Positions 20,063-29,439 of a DNA stretch of 29,439 nt are shown one piece after another. The position numbers were made by a program, and so were the translations under genes. Position 1 is the first letter of the stretch. Each line of letters opens with the position of its first letter. The notes beneath the pieces are model-generated. The model saw only the letters and a program-made list of their open reading frames with translations. It was not told the origin of the DNA and did not search any database. Source of the stretch: Cristatella mucedo (lineage: Eukaryota; Bryozoa; Phylactolaemata; Cristatellidae); assembly GCA_009760855.2 (NCBI GenBank), contig WPIO01000047.1, positions 3,300,001-3,329,439 on the forward strand, given 5' to 3'.

Positions 20063-21504
20063 GCGTACCAGAAGAGTATGAATCGTAACAAAGATCCTAT
20101 TAACCCTACTGATGACAGAGATGTCGGACACGCACAGCCGCACACATAAGTAGGATGACATCTGCATCAAACCCTAATTACTTGCATGTCAGCCTCGGCC
20201 TCACGAAGTCTGGGACGTACTTGCGACTAGAATATAATTGGTTTCTTAGCTATCTGTCATATGCCCTCTGGGCAAACAGCTCGCGGTGAAGCCAATGCAG
20301 TGGCGGTTTGGCGCTCATTACCTGCACCCAACCGAGCTGCTGTGGCCGTCTAAAATTAGTCGATGGGCTCTCCAGTGGCACTTTCGCCGGCAACCGCCGA
20401 TCTGCTACTCGGTGCACTCATTCGACCATGCTCTGCTCAGCCACTCAGGCTGCAGGGCAGCTGCAAATGCAGCACTCGAGGATGGCGACCGGAGCTGACG
20501 TCTTGGCCTGAAGACAAATTGCCAAAAGGCCACGGTACTTGCCTGAATCGTTCCATTTGCTAGACAGCAACAACTGAATTATCGTCTGCACACAATTGCA
20601 GAGTACACTAGACATGAAAGTGATATTTTTAAACGAATGACATGTGCAACAAAGGTCTCAGCCTGGGCAATCAGCATGTCGTTTCCAGCGCCCGATGCAA
20701 TTTGCTTGGCAGAACCCTGAGGCATTTAGCTCCGGATGCTAAAGTTGATCGATTGTCGCCGAGTGAGGGGGTTAACCACTACTACTGTCTTTGGGTGTGA
20801 CTCTCTGTGAAGGTACTCCAACCTTGAAATTCAGAATAGTCTTCGTAGATGTTCGTAGGTGATTTGAAGTACAGCGTTACAGAAGGAGACACAAGAACAC
20901 GTGCGCGCGCACACACACACAAGCACACATTCAATGCAGTCGTAGGATGATAGCATAGGCTCCGGCGCTAGGGCCACCAGACCGTTGAACTATCGAGAGA
21001 GCTGCATGGAAGCACTCTTCTACCGGAATAGCAGTGGCCAGCCAGAGGTGGCTATCACGAGACGATAGGGCATTGTGGCCATCCTGGCACTGACTAGTTT
21101 GCAGCACCTTAAGCAGAACTGACAGGTCGGCACTACAGTTGAGTTGAAACAATTAGCGTGTTCAAGTGTGGAGTGTTATTATTTAAACCAATGCTAATCC
21201 TGCCAGTTAAGAAAATGAGTCACCTAAAATACCATGCTTGATGGTAGTGAGGACTTGCCCACTGGATTGGCAGAGCTGGACGTGTTGGCAAGGCTAAAGG
21301 TCGGCGACTCAGAAAATCTTTCACTCTTGGTCGAATGACAGATTGTTTGCCGTGTTTCAGTACCTTTCAATGGAGGATGAAGCGAAGTGCGAGAGCACGA
21401 AAGGAGAATGCACTCTCACCGGATTCACTTCGATGTGAATATGTCCATTGCCAGCTCCTTGGAGAATGCCAGTCTGTCAGCTTTTACTCTATGCACATTG
21501 CACA
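20063..21504. other. No gene recognised
   Basis: About 1.4 kb. Three overlapping open frames at 20286-20563 and others of 60-83 codons have no recognisable domain. A short CA-rich run lies at about 20900-20928. No copy of the repeat families described elsewhere was found. Confidence 0.35.
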
Positions 21505-21640
21505 CACAGTATGCATAATTCATATGCAAAGCGCCCTAGAGAAATTGGGTTTAATTCAATCACTTCACTTACGCCTGCTGAGTTAGTTTGGTTCAGCGGT
21601 TGTATCTCTGTCAGTAACTCCACAAAGTCATAAAGACCAT
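21505..21640 (-). mobile_element. SINE or LINE 3' end, related tail
   Basis: On the minus strand, GGCGTAAGTGAAGTGATTG followed by AATTTCTCTAGGGCGCTTTG and CATATGAATT aligns with the tail of the SINE at 10.85-11.0 kb (GGCATACGTGAAGCGCGTG, TTCTCTTGGGGCACTATAC, AAATGAATT). The head does not show a convincing minus-strand A or B box; a GGTTCAGCGG phrase occurs on the opposite strand at 21592-21601. It may be a different SINE subfamily or a 5'-rearranged copy. It lies just past the end of the minus-strand LINE. Confidence 0.5.
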
Positions 21641-21654
21641 GTGGGTGTTACGCA

Positions 21655-22469
21655 GGAGAGTTTTGTATAGCGCACTCACAGCCTAAGCGGCTTTCGGTAC
21701 GCATTCGGTACCCAACAGACTTCGTCTCACGCAACAAAGAGAAAGTGGGAAGCATAGCTGAGTCAGGAGAGCACTTGAGGTAGTGAGTAGCATAGAAGTA
21801 GCAGCTCAGGACCGCTGAAAAAGATGTGCCATAGTCGGCAGTTGGAGAGTAGTTGTCGTTGCGTAAGAATTGTGGAAGCGAGTTCCACAGTCTAGGACCT
21901 GCAGAGCTAAAGCTTCTGTCGCCAACTGTCTTTAAGCTGAGGAATGGGACAGCTAATTTATTGTCCACACAGGACCTGAGGGCGCGAACAGGCTGAAACT
22001 GATGCAGCAGTTCAGCTAGGTACGAAGGAGCCAAGCCATGGCGGGCCTTGTGGGTCAGCTTAAGAACTTTGCTCTGTATCCTTTGCTCAACCGGCAACCA
22101 TCCAAGCTCTTTCAGCAGAGGCGACACGTGCTCAAACCGCTGGGACTTGAAGACCAGCCTTGCAGCCATATTCATAGTCCGCTGTAGTGGCATAATAGCT
22201 TTCTTTGGCAGCCCAGCCAAAAGGGAATTACAATAATCGAGCCGAGACAGAACTAAAGAGCTAGTTAAATTTTTTACAAGCCACTGTGGGAGACAGCTTC
22301 TAATCTTAAATAGGGATTGGATGTGATGGCTAGCTGTAGAGGCAGTCTTCTGAATGAAGCTTTGGAAATTGAGGCAGCTGTCGAACACGACACCTAGATT
22401 ACGAGCATGTGGTGAAGGTCGCACAATAGCATCACCTATTAGAACAGCAAAGCCTTTTAATCCAGCCAC
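21655..22469 (-). pseudogene. L2/CR1-type LINE reverse transcriptase, C-terminal fragment
   Basis: The minus-strand frame contains ARNLGVVFDSCLNFQSF, SRLDYCNSLLAGLP, AARLVFKSQ, HVSPLLKELGWLPVEQRI and VGDRSFSSAGPRLWNSLP. These match, block for block, ARNLGVIF, SRLDFCNSLLTGLP, AARLVCRE, HITPLLADLHWLPVKQRI and FGDRAFSSYAPTAWNSLP of the copy at 14.9-16.1 kb. The divergence shows a different subfamily. The catalytic motifs A to D are missing (5' truncation at about 22450-22469). After NSLPQFLRND the frame shifts: HLFQRS and a stop at 21806-21808 appear in another phase, so the open frame running on to 21648 is accidental. A terminus GAGTGCGCTATACAAAACTC lies at about 21655-21675. The copy is dead. 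Confidence 0.8.
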
Positions 22470-22585
22470 ACGCTTAAGATGCTCGCCCCAACCAAGGCCT
22501 AGCGCTGAGGTCGTGGGCTCGACCTCCGAGGCATAAGTGAACCGCCTGAATAGAGATTAAGTTCTTTTTGGGAGCTATACAAATG

Positions 22586-22588
<3 letters not shown>
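22460..22588 (+). mobile_element. tRNA-derived SINE, 5' part damaged
   Basis: The copy reads TCCAGC (22461), TTAAGATGCTCGCCCCAACC, GAGGTCGTGGGCTCGACC (B-box region), GAGGCATAAGTGAACCGC, GAATAGAGATTAAGTTCT and GAGCTATACAAATGAACTA. Every block aligns in order with the minus-strand SINE at 10.85-11.0 kb. Its 5' end abuts the truncated 5' end of the minus-strand LINE, and its tail runs directly into (TA)n. The A box is incomplete. Confidence 0.75.
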
Positions 22589-22644
<56 letters not shown>

Positions 22645-22701
22645 ATGGGGCCCAAGCCCATAACTTTGGTCAGCTACATTCATATATATATATATATATA
22701 C

Positions 22702-22749
<48 letters not shown>

Positions 22750-22769
22750 TATACATGTACACACACACG

Positions 22770-22835
<66 letters not shown>

Positions 22836-22836
22836 C
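22589..22836. repeat. Compound (TA)n-(CA)n microsatellite enclosing a duplicated SINE piece
   Basis: (TA)n at 22590-22641, a 40-bp unique block at 22642-22681, (TA)n with CATA at about 22680-22756, (CA)n with CG interruptions at about 22758-22820, and (TA)n at 22821-22836. The 40-bp block is a second copy of the SINE piece at 22837-22876, so the array has duplicated along with flanking SINE sequence. Confidence 0.9.
22642..22681 (-). mobile_element. Duplicate of the SINE B-box segment
   Basis: The block CATGGGGCCCAAGCCCAT...AACTTTGGTCAGCTACATTC is nearly identical to CACGGGGCCCAAGCCCAT...AACTTCGGTCAACTACATTC at 22837-22876. On the minus strand it reads ATGGGCTTGGGCCCCATGGC, matching the SINE region GTGGGCTCGGGCACCAAGGC of the 10.85-11.0 kb copy. 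Confidence 0.7.
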
Positions 22837-22930
22837 CACGGGGCCCAAGCCCATTAACTTCGGTCAACTACATTCACCTTAACCTTGGTCGGGACAAGCA
22901 CCTTAACCACAGGTTCAGTGCATGAACCTT
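22837..22930 (-). mobile_element. tRNA-derived SINE head, body replaced by microsatellite
   Basis: On the minus strand: TGTGGTTAAGGTGCTTGTCC, then CGACCAAGGTTAAGG, then AATGGGCTTGGGCCCCGTGG, then (TA)n. The order matches the SINE head (A-box region, GACCAAGG, B-box region) at 10.93-11.0 kb, but the LINE-like tail has been replaced by TA/CA repeats. It faces the plus-strand SINE at 22.46-22.59 kb across the array. Confidence 0.65.
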
Positions 22931-23104
22931 GTGTCACCGGCTGGTTTAAACAAGTATTAGTTGTAGCCTGCCTGTCTGCCGAAGATCTCGTTTGTTTGTG
23001 CTCAATGCTGCTCATGTGTGTATGACCCAGATTGTCTTGGACTGTTGAAATGAGCTGGAGAGGCACGATTGCTTGCGATTGGTTGATGGGCCTGCGTATA
23101 AAGC

Positions 23105-23114
23105 AGTGAGCAGC
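23105..23114 (+). repeat. Probable target-site duplication, left copy
   Basis: AGTGAGCAGC just before the LINE homology starts corresponds to AGTGAGGGCAGC at 24025-24036, directly after the LINE's ATT tail. The right copy has two extra G. It would mark the insertion point of the LINE between them. Confidence 0.5.
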
Positions 23115-24024
23115 TCAAAATTGGCTCTGCCAGAAAATGTCCCGTTGAATCTGCACGAAATCTAGGTGTCATGTTCCAAAGTGACCTTCTTTGAGACCAC
23201 TTCAGCTCCACAATCGAATCTGCCTACTTTCAGCTACATAACATTCTAAAATTCGGGCTTATTTAGACTAGGGATACCGCATCTAAATTGGTCGATGCAT
23301 TTGTGACAACGACTTCTGTAATGAATTTCTCAACTGCTGTAACTCACTACTTGCTGGTCTACTGGCCTGTGCAATCGGGTGCTTACAGCTGGTGCAAGAC
23401 TCTGCAGCTAGGCTTGTCTATCGTGAGCATCACAGTTGCCACATCACACCACTTCTCGCCGACCTGCACTGGCTACCGGTCAAGCAACGGATTGACTTTA
23501 AGGTTTTGTCGCACACTTGTAGGTCACTAAATTCTTTGGCTCCAGCCTACCTATCCGATGTACTCTCCCACCAGGCCAAGCATCGTACCACCCGCTTTCG
23601 GAAACTAGCTGTTTACCTATACCTCATACAAACCTCAAATCCTTTGGAGACCATGCATTTAGTTCATACGCTCGCAAAGCCTTAAACTCACTCCAGTCTT
23701 GAGTTACAACATCCCCTGACTTGACCACATTTAAAAAGAAATTAAAAACTCACCTATTTAGGACAGCATTTACTGGGTCTCTGTGATTTGTCCTTCATGT
23801 GTTTATGCGTGCTGACACTGTGCATGCTGCCACTAACCACACTTGCATGCTGACCCTGTGCATGTCACCCCTAACCATGTAATTCTTGTTTCTCTATCAA
23901 GCCTGATACCACTCATCATCCAATCGGGTGTTTCCTTTGCAGCAAACGTAAAGCGCCTAAAATGAGATTGATTTCCCTGAGGGGCTTTATCAAGTGTATT
24001 ATTATTATTATTATAATTATTATT
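23115..24024 (+). pseudogene. L2/CR1-type LINE copy, 5'-truncated and frameshifted
   Basis: The copy aligns with the 14.9-16.3 kb element from its AAAATTGGCTCTGCCAG (here about 23116) to the tail. The frame is broken by several small indels. One long clean piece (23392-23640) encodes AARLVYREHHSCHITPLLAD and LHWLPVKQRIDFKVLSHTCR, the thumb region. The C-terminal LKTHLFRTAFTGSL and stop are preserved at 23742-23787. The 3' untranslated region keeps the GCTGACACTGTGCATGCTGC block, a decayed terminal hairpin at about 23949-23990, and an ATT tail at about 23997-24024. It is the same subfamily as the 14.9-kb copy but older in its accumulated damage. The catalytic motifs are absent. Confidence 0.85.
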
Positions 24025-24039
24025 AGTGAGGGCAGCCAA

Positions 24040-24920
24040 TTGTTGGGAAGCAGAGGGATTCAGCCCACTGGTGCAGCAGACACAGGCAACTGCTGAACAA
24101 TACAGTGAATCTGTGATGCTTTGTGTTTTGGTCTGGCAAGATAAGGAAGCACGTAGTTCTGATGCTTGGTTGGACCCGGCTATTTACTTCGTTGCCGGGG
24201 CTGCCCTGAGATGGTCTTCGGTGCGATTGTCGTGGCTGGAAGGCAGAGAGTCTCACGAGACAGAGGGCAGCGATCATATTGGCATTGTTACAAATGGACC
24301 ATTGCAGCACCTGAACTGAAGTCCCTCCCTTGCCAGAAAAGAAAACAACGTGCAGGTGCTTGTCCTAGCAGGCGCGTGACTGATGCTGATGAAACAAGCA
24401 TCTCACAGTGCAGCAAATAAGTTGAACAAGCTGTACCAATACATGCAGGTACAGCCGACGATTTTCTGGCTCTTTATCACACCCAGCAGAAATCCAGTTT
24501 CTGTATTTACTGATAAAAAAAGCAAAAAACATATCTTACCTGACATTGCGACACACACACAGGGAATGGGCACACACAAACATACACACAAACATACACA
24601 GACAGCTTACAGATAGATGAGCTCCTTGCGATGTACACTCGTCAATACTGTCTAGACAAGAGTTAGCATACTTGAAGTGCCATGCAGACCCGTCTGCAGC
24701 TCTAGCAGTTAATAGAAGATATAAACCACTGCCCTATGGGTCATCAGAAGATATAAAGCTGCCGGAAATGACTGCATCTGCCGTCAATTTCTTTAAAGCA
24801 GCATCTAGTAAACAGCGATGGCCCTTGGATGAATCAGGTACTGTAAGGCGAAATCGTACGCAGGGGTGAGCATCCGAGAAATGGAAAGGTGCCCTTTAAT
24901 GGGCTGCAACTGGGCCTCGA
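24040..24920. other. No gene recognised; short CA microsatellite
   Basis: Unique-looking sequence. Overlapping open frames on both strands at 24023-24420 (up to 97 codons) have no recognisable domain. An interrupted CACACA run lies at about 24551-24602. Confidence 0.35.
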
Positions 24921-24921
24921 T

Positions 24922-24924
<3 letters not shown>

Positions 24925-24964
<40 letters not shown>
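24925..24964. repeat. (CT)n microsatellite
   Basis: A perfect (CT)n run of about 40 bp. Confidence 0.95.
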
Positions 24965-24968
<4 letters not shown>

Positions 24969-25084
24969 CAGTCAACACAATTGGTTTAACCAGATTACTA
25001 TTAACTGGGTTCATCTTCTAATGAGATTACCACAGCCTTTGCTGCTGCTGCATTTGCAAGCCTTAGCTGATGAATATTGGCATT

Positions 25085-25432
25085 AATCTCTCCCTCTTTC
25101 TTGATCCCTTGTCCTCTGTCTTGCTCTTTTGCTCTCTGCTCCTGCTTTCTGTCTGTCTGTCTGTCTGCTCCCCCTTTCATTCCCGTGCTTCCTTTTCCTC
25201 TCCATCTCTCCCCGTGTCTCTCTCTCTCACAATATCCAGCTCTCGCTCTCTCTTCTGCTCTTATTTTCAACTATTTATCTCCCCTCCTTATCTCCTACTC
25301 TCTATAACATTCAACGACCCTCTCAATTAGTATCTTCCAGCCACTCTCTCTCTCTCTCTCTCTCTTTCTCTATTTCCCTCCCTTTCTCTCTTTCCTTCTC
25401 TCTTTCTGTCTCCATTTCACTTACTCGTTTGC
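25085..25432. repeat. Imperfect CT-rich pyrimidine tract
   Basis: About 350 bp dominated by CTCT, CTTTC and TCTG units, including a (TCTG)n run near 25148-25167 and a purer (CT)n run at about 25344-25370. It resembles the larger tract at 8.84-9.6 kb but is more decayed. The 86-112-codon Ser-Leu-rich frames are artefacts. Confidence 0.9.
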
Positions 25433-26730
25433 TCTGTTTTCTTCTTGGCCAAGGTTCAGAATGCTGACATGTAGGTTGCTAGACTCTGAAAGGACCATCG
25501 ATCGGTGAAAGGGATATATAAGAAGCAGAGTGGTGGGAAGTCTGGCTCTCGAAGCTACACCACCACAACGAGATTCCGAGCACTGCCACCAACTAGCTTT
25601 TGGCAGTCCAGACTCGACTAGAGCAAGAGGTTTTCCGGTTGGCGAGCCACCTGGCAAATGCTACAGACAGATGCAAATCAGGGTTTCTGGGGAACTCGGC
25701 TGGATAGATGCATTCAGCTGCAAGTGTGTTTATAAAGCCAAGTCCACAGCTGCAGGTCCAAGCTCTTGGTGACATAAGATCCTCACCAAGACTTGAAAAG
25801 TGCAGACGAGTTTCCACATCCTCACTTTTGGTTTGTTAGGCACCTTATAATAGTAGAGACTAAACAAGAGGCAAGATGCTAACAACGATATCTTTTTTAT
25901 TGGATTAGTAGCTGGATAGCTGATATTGTCGGTGTCTGTGAAGCCCCCACGGCCAGTGGCCTTAACGCCAAAGCAAGGCTGCTGAAACGCCCCATTCAAG
26001 TGACTTAGCTGCACCTGCTGTCTACACCATACAGTTGCTGGTGCATTAGGGTACAACTTGCTTTAGGATTGCTGCTGCCAACCCATGGCTTCCTTTTCTC
26101 CCTGTCGGCCCCCTGCCCCTCCTGGCACATCCCGACCATCACTGTGGAGGGAGGACACTACTGTAACTGATCGATGTCTGCAAAAAACCTGGACAGCCGT
26201 GATCGGAAGCAGGCTGGTGAGTAAAGCACCCTGGGCACACAAGTGCTACGTACCACTTAAGCATACACTCGTCCACTATTGACTGAGGCGACCTGGTGCC
26301 ATAAAGCTGAACAGAAAGGGTCATCGTTGCTTGAGCCTTCCCCCACTAGCTTCTGGTTGGCTGCAGCTCGGACCACACTGATTTGATTTAATGCGTAGGT
26401 AAATCTGCCCACATATCCTGTCAGCAGCTCTGTGAAGTAGACTTACTTTATTCATTTCGAATCGTCCGACCGTGGTCTCCAGTCCCTGCCTGACCAGCCT
26501 GGCTTGACTGAATACACTTTTAATCATTCAATCAAGCAGAGGCCTGTTCAGCTTATTCCCACAGGCTTAGGTAAGGAGTTTAGCTTATGGACACCACATC
26601 AAAGCCAAGTTGCACTCTGCAGGCCTGCTGGCGATCAGTTATATTGGTTCACAGTCACCTATTGATTGGGCTTGCGTACAGGAGCAACTGCAAATAGGGA
26701 TTGCTCTTTAGCCGTGCACGAATGCATGTG
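25433..26730. other. No gene recognised
   Basis: About 1.3 kb of unique-looking, low-CpG sequence. Open frames of up to 108 codons occur on both strands without a recognisable domain. Confidence 0.35.
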
Positions 26731-26732
26731 CG

Positions 26733-26752
26733 CATGTGTGTGTGTGTGTGTG

Positions 26753-26795
<43 letters not shown>
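26733..26795. repeat. (GT)n microsatellite
   Basis: A GT run with GCATGTGT interruptions. Flanking sequence up to about 26830 is GTGCATGC-like. The Cys-Val and His-Thr frames are artefacts. Confidence 0.95.
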
Positions 26796-26829
26796 ACGTG
26801 CATGTGCATGCGTGCTAGCGTGTGCATGC

Positions 26830-28225
26830 CTTCGTGCTTGCGAAAGTGCACTCGTGCCAGTTTGCCTCCACTTGCCCACGAGTCTCTGAAACGTTGGATG
26901 ATCCTTAAATGCCAGCATTAGCCCCACACATAAAAATCGACCAAGGAGGCATACCGCTGCAGATTGCAAGGCTAAGATGCTCATATGGTGAGTTATCGAC
27001 GAGCCAAAGACATTGTCAGAGATGTCTGCAGGTGCGGAGTCGATCGGAAGTACGTAAACACAAACGCACATGTACATGTATATGCTGACTCAGACACAAA
27101 GATTCCCATGCTGACATATCCCCATGCACAGATGCAGATGTAAAGTACCTTCACCCGACCCAGCTTGAAGGAAGATGGGGCTGGAGGTGTCCCGCGGCTT
27201 TCTACAGCTTGACATCTATTGCATAGGGGCAAGCAGCAAGCAAAGGCTTCTGTTGGCTACCAAGTTTACACACGTTAGTTAGAGTGATTGAAAGACGGCT
27301 CCCAAAACAATTAAGCTCAGCAGCTTCTGATTGGTGTTGCTATAAAGGTGCTGTGAGGCTTCCGCGGCCGGTCAGAACTAAGCCAAAAACACAGCACTCA
27401 TAGCGGTGCTAGTCTAAGACGAAAAGCGACACATGCTGTGATGGCTGAACTTTGTAGCTAAACGGCTAGCGACTTGTGGGTGCTGCACCGATGCATCACG
27501 CAGGTATCACAGTATCAGAAGCTGAGCAACAAAGAACTCCCACACCTTGACATAACAAGTCCCTATCCCCAGTGTAGACAAGTTTATTTGACAATGATGG
27601 AGGGTTACAGACGTTCAACAAGGGTCATGAAGAGAACGACGGCTCCGTGGCCTAGAGCTCAGATAAGCCTAAATGTCGGTGCCAATTCCGGAAGCACAGC
27701 TGACTGCCTATTGTAAGGTGTTGGCTTCTCTACTGCCTCAACTGTAGATTATCACATAACCGGTTCCTAGCCTTTACAATTCAGGAACTATAAATAATGA
27801 ATATCAGTCATAATCATCTGGCTGATTTAGCTCACCCAGTTGATTCGATATACCTGCTCTAGTTAGTCGGTAGTGCTATCTATTCTGCTAGCAGCTCTAC
27901 GAAGTTTTGCAGCAGTGATTGCGCTCATGCCAATATCTGGGTAACTCTTTAGAGTATCAGCCCAGCCGAAGCTTAACTCGGAGCTATCGCTGGCATCGCT
28001 CAGGGGTGCAAAAGCATGATCCATGATCCATCCTGCACCATGCCGGCACGTGATTGCTCTACGGTCAGGTATGCTTAATTGCAGGGGAACCCAGATATTA
28101 ATTGGTCTCTAGCTTACGTTACTGCCATTTGCAAGGTGCTTGCGCAGCTTCATAGCATCATCGCACGTGGGCAGCTTGGCTAGGTGCATGAATAACGGAT
28201 CTGGCAGAAAGGTGACTGGCAGGCA
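26830..28225. other. No gene recognised
   Basis: About 1.4 kb. Open frames are at most 80 codons and carry no domain. A weak tRNA-like phrase near 27645 was considered and rejected. Confidence 0.35.
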
Positions 28226-28228
28226 CAC

Positions 28229-28241
28229 CAACAGCAGCAAA

Positions 28242-28272
<31 letters not shown>

Positions 28273-28299
28273 TCAGCAGCAGCAGCAGCAGCAGCAGCC
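28229..28299 (+). repeat. CAG/AGC trinucleotide repeat
   Basis: An interrupted CAG array (CAGCAGCAAAAGCAG, then CAGCAGCAG runs with AAG, AGA and ATC interruptions), ending in a pure run at about 28276-28298. On the minus strand it gives the poly-Leu frame at 28109-28312. No gene context is visible. Confidence 0.9.
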
Positions 28300-29308
28300 C
28301 TAAGTGCCACATATAGTAATGGCTTTTAGAGTACCCTTCAAGTAGCTTTCACCAGCCAGTTTGAGCAGTGCTCAGCACTCACTAGACGTTTACTGTCAGG
28401 CAGTGGGTGTTTCTTAGAGTGCTCCAAACTCGGCACAGTGGCCAGTGTTTAGAGATCTTTCTTTGCCGAGGTCAGATAGCCAAAGATGCAGCGAACAAGG
28501 ATGTAGTTTATCCTTTCTTTCAGCCATGCCAAATACGTAGGAGAACAGCGGTCGAGGCTCTATGTCATGAGATATCACAGCAGTTCGACAACCTTGTATG
28601 TGAATTGCTCTTACAAGACATGCAAGCAGCATGCTTCAGAGTCACGTGATATTGACAGAAATATCGTGGCAGCAGCTGGAGTCACGTGGGCAGCATCTCT
28701 TGGGCAGCACGCAAGCTTTGCCAACAGATCAAACACGAGTCTTCTATGGTTTATTAGGGGAGCAGCAGCTGGCTACTGCAGGAGCACCCCAGACAGCTTA
28801 GCAGCCTTTGAGCTTTTTCTGTGAATCACATTACCGGCAGAGAAGGATTTGGCTAAAGGAAAATTTGCGACTACTAGTTTAATCGTTGTTCACCGATAAG
28901 GAAGGAATTCTTCCATAGTGCACCCATTGATTATGCCTACGAATGCAGTGGCTCGTCGGCTGGACTTGACAGCTCACCCGATCTTTGCAGAAGACAGCTT
29001 ACTTCGAAGCTGCGTGAGAGGTGGGTCACGTCTGAGTTTATTGATTGCAGCAATCACGTCCGACTTCTAGCTGAGACACGACGTCGCACCACACAGGAAG
29101 GTAGCAGGTCGATATCACTATCGTGGGGGCTTCAGTTTGAGCTGTAGCTCAGCAACCATCCTGCCAGTGGGCCAACTGAACCCACGTGGCTGTCGGATGG
29201 TTCACATGACTAGCACAGGCAAGTGCAGGCAGAACTTCCCTGCGCTACTATAAAATTCCCAGCCACCAGTCTTTGGCGCCTCCCCTTTTAAGGTAACTTC
29301 TTGTCCAG
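28300..29308. other. No gene recognised; two CACGTG motifs
   Basis: The sequence GAGTCACGTG occurs at about 28639-28648 and again at about 28679-28688, 40 bp apart. CACGTG is the palindromic E-box core. Between them lies a small inverted repeat GATATT...AATATC. Further CCACGTGG is at about 29183-29190. No gene can be tied to these sites. Confidence 0.35.
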
Positions 29309-29351
29309 CCACCACTACCACCGCCGCCGCCGCCGCCACCACCACCACCAT
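29309..29351. repeat. (ACC/GCC)n trinucleotide repeat
   Basis: CCACCACTACCACC followed by (GCC)n and then (ACC)n. On the minus strand it gives a poly-Gly frame, which is an artefact unless an exon lies beyond the window edge. Confidence 0.85.
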
Positions 29352-29439
29352 TATCTACCCAGGACAGTTTGCATGTGGCTGTTGTATAAGTATTCAGAAC
29401 AGGATGTGTAAGAAAACCCTCAGCTTGCCACTGTGTCAC

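Noticed and set aside
21588-21640. A plus-strand tRNA-like head (GTTTGGTTCAGCGGTTG) as a separate SINE
   Set aside because: Only the A-box-like phrase is present, there is no B box or tail in that orientation, and the segment lies within the minus-strand SINE-like element.
27630-27720. A tRNA-like phrase (GTGGCCTAGAGCTCAG, later GCCAATTCCGG) as another SINE head
   Set aside because: The A-box match is partial, the B box does not fit, and the sequence does not align with the SINE heads elsewhere in the window.
28229-28299. CRISPR-like or coding trinucleotide array
   Set aside because: It is a plain interrupted CAG repeat, with no spacers and no exon evidence.

Overview
The window looks like non-coding, repeat-rich DNA from a metazoan nuclear genome. 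There are no compact operons, no ribosome-binding sites and no closely packed genes. The only recognisable protein-coding signals belong to transposable elements: fragments of L2/CR1-type LINEs, a decayed hAT transposase tail, and long terminal repeats (LTRs) of a Ty3/gypsy-like element. Around these lie tRNA-derived SINEs and very many dinucleotide and trinucleotide microsatellites. An aquatic invertebrate or a lower chordate fits this mix, but the sequence does not fix the phylum. I found no host gene I can defend.

Layout. Positions 1-10.5 kb are GC- and CpG-rich. This part carries (GA)n tracts at 1.4-1.75 and 3.9 kb, a TA-rich tract at 1.95-2.17 kb, a short LINE 3' end at 6.84-6.97 kb, a tRNA-like SINE head at 7.6 kb and a 0.75-kb CT-rich block at 8.85-9.6 kb. 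From 10.66 to 11.01 kb two SINE heads face each other, and a 0.5-kb GA/GATA satellite follows. From 11.6 to 14.4 kb I see only a hAT remnant near 14 kb. From 14.4 to 16.33 kb a CAG-type repeat runs in frame into a 5'-truncated LINE with an open reverse transcriptase frame.

From 18.0 to 19.95 kb two LTRs of one family lie in opposite orientation about 340 bp apart; the left one is preceded by a polypurine tract. From 21.5 to 24.03 kb is a nest of LINE and SINE copies (a minus-strand LINE, three SINEs, TA/CA microsatellites and a plus-strand LINE with a probable target-site duplication). From 24 to 29.4 kb there are only microsatellites and unassigned DNA.

How the pieces relate. The 3' ends of the LINE and of the SINE share the pattern AGAGA-TTAAGTTCTCT-GGGCGCT, which the LINE enzyme could use to recognise both. 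The most informative objects are this LINE/SINE pair, the LTR inverted pair, and the SINE whose B-box segment has been duplicated together with microsatellite DNA. Open frames of Ser-Leu, Arg-Glu, Tyr-Ile, Cys-Val or His-Thr repeats are translations of microsatellites, not genes. All similarities were judged by eye; no alignment or database search was run.
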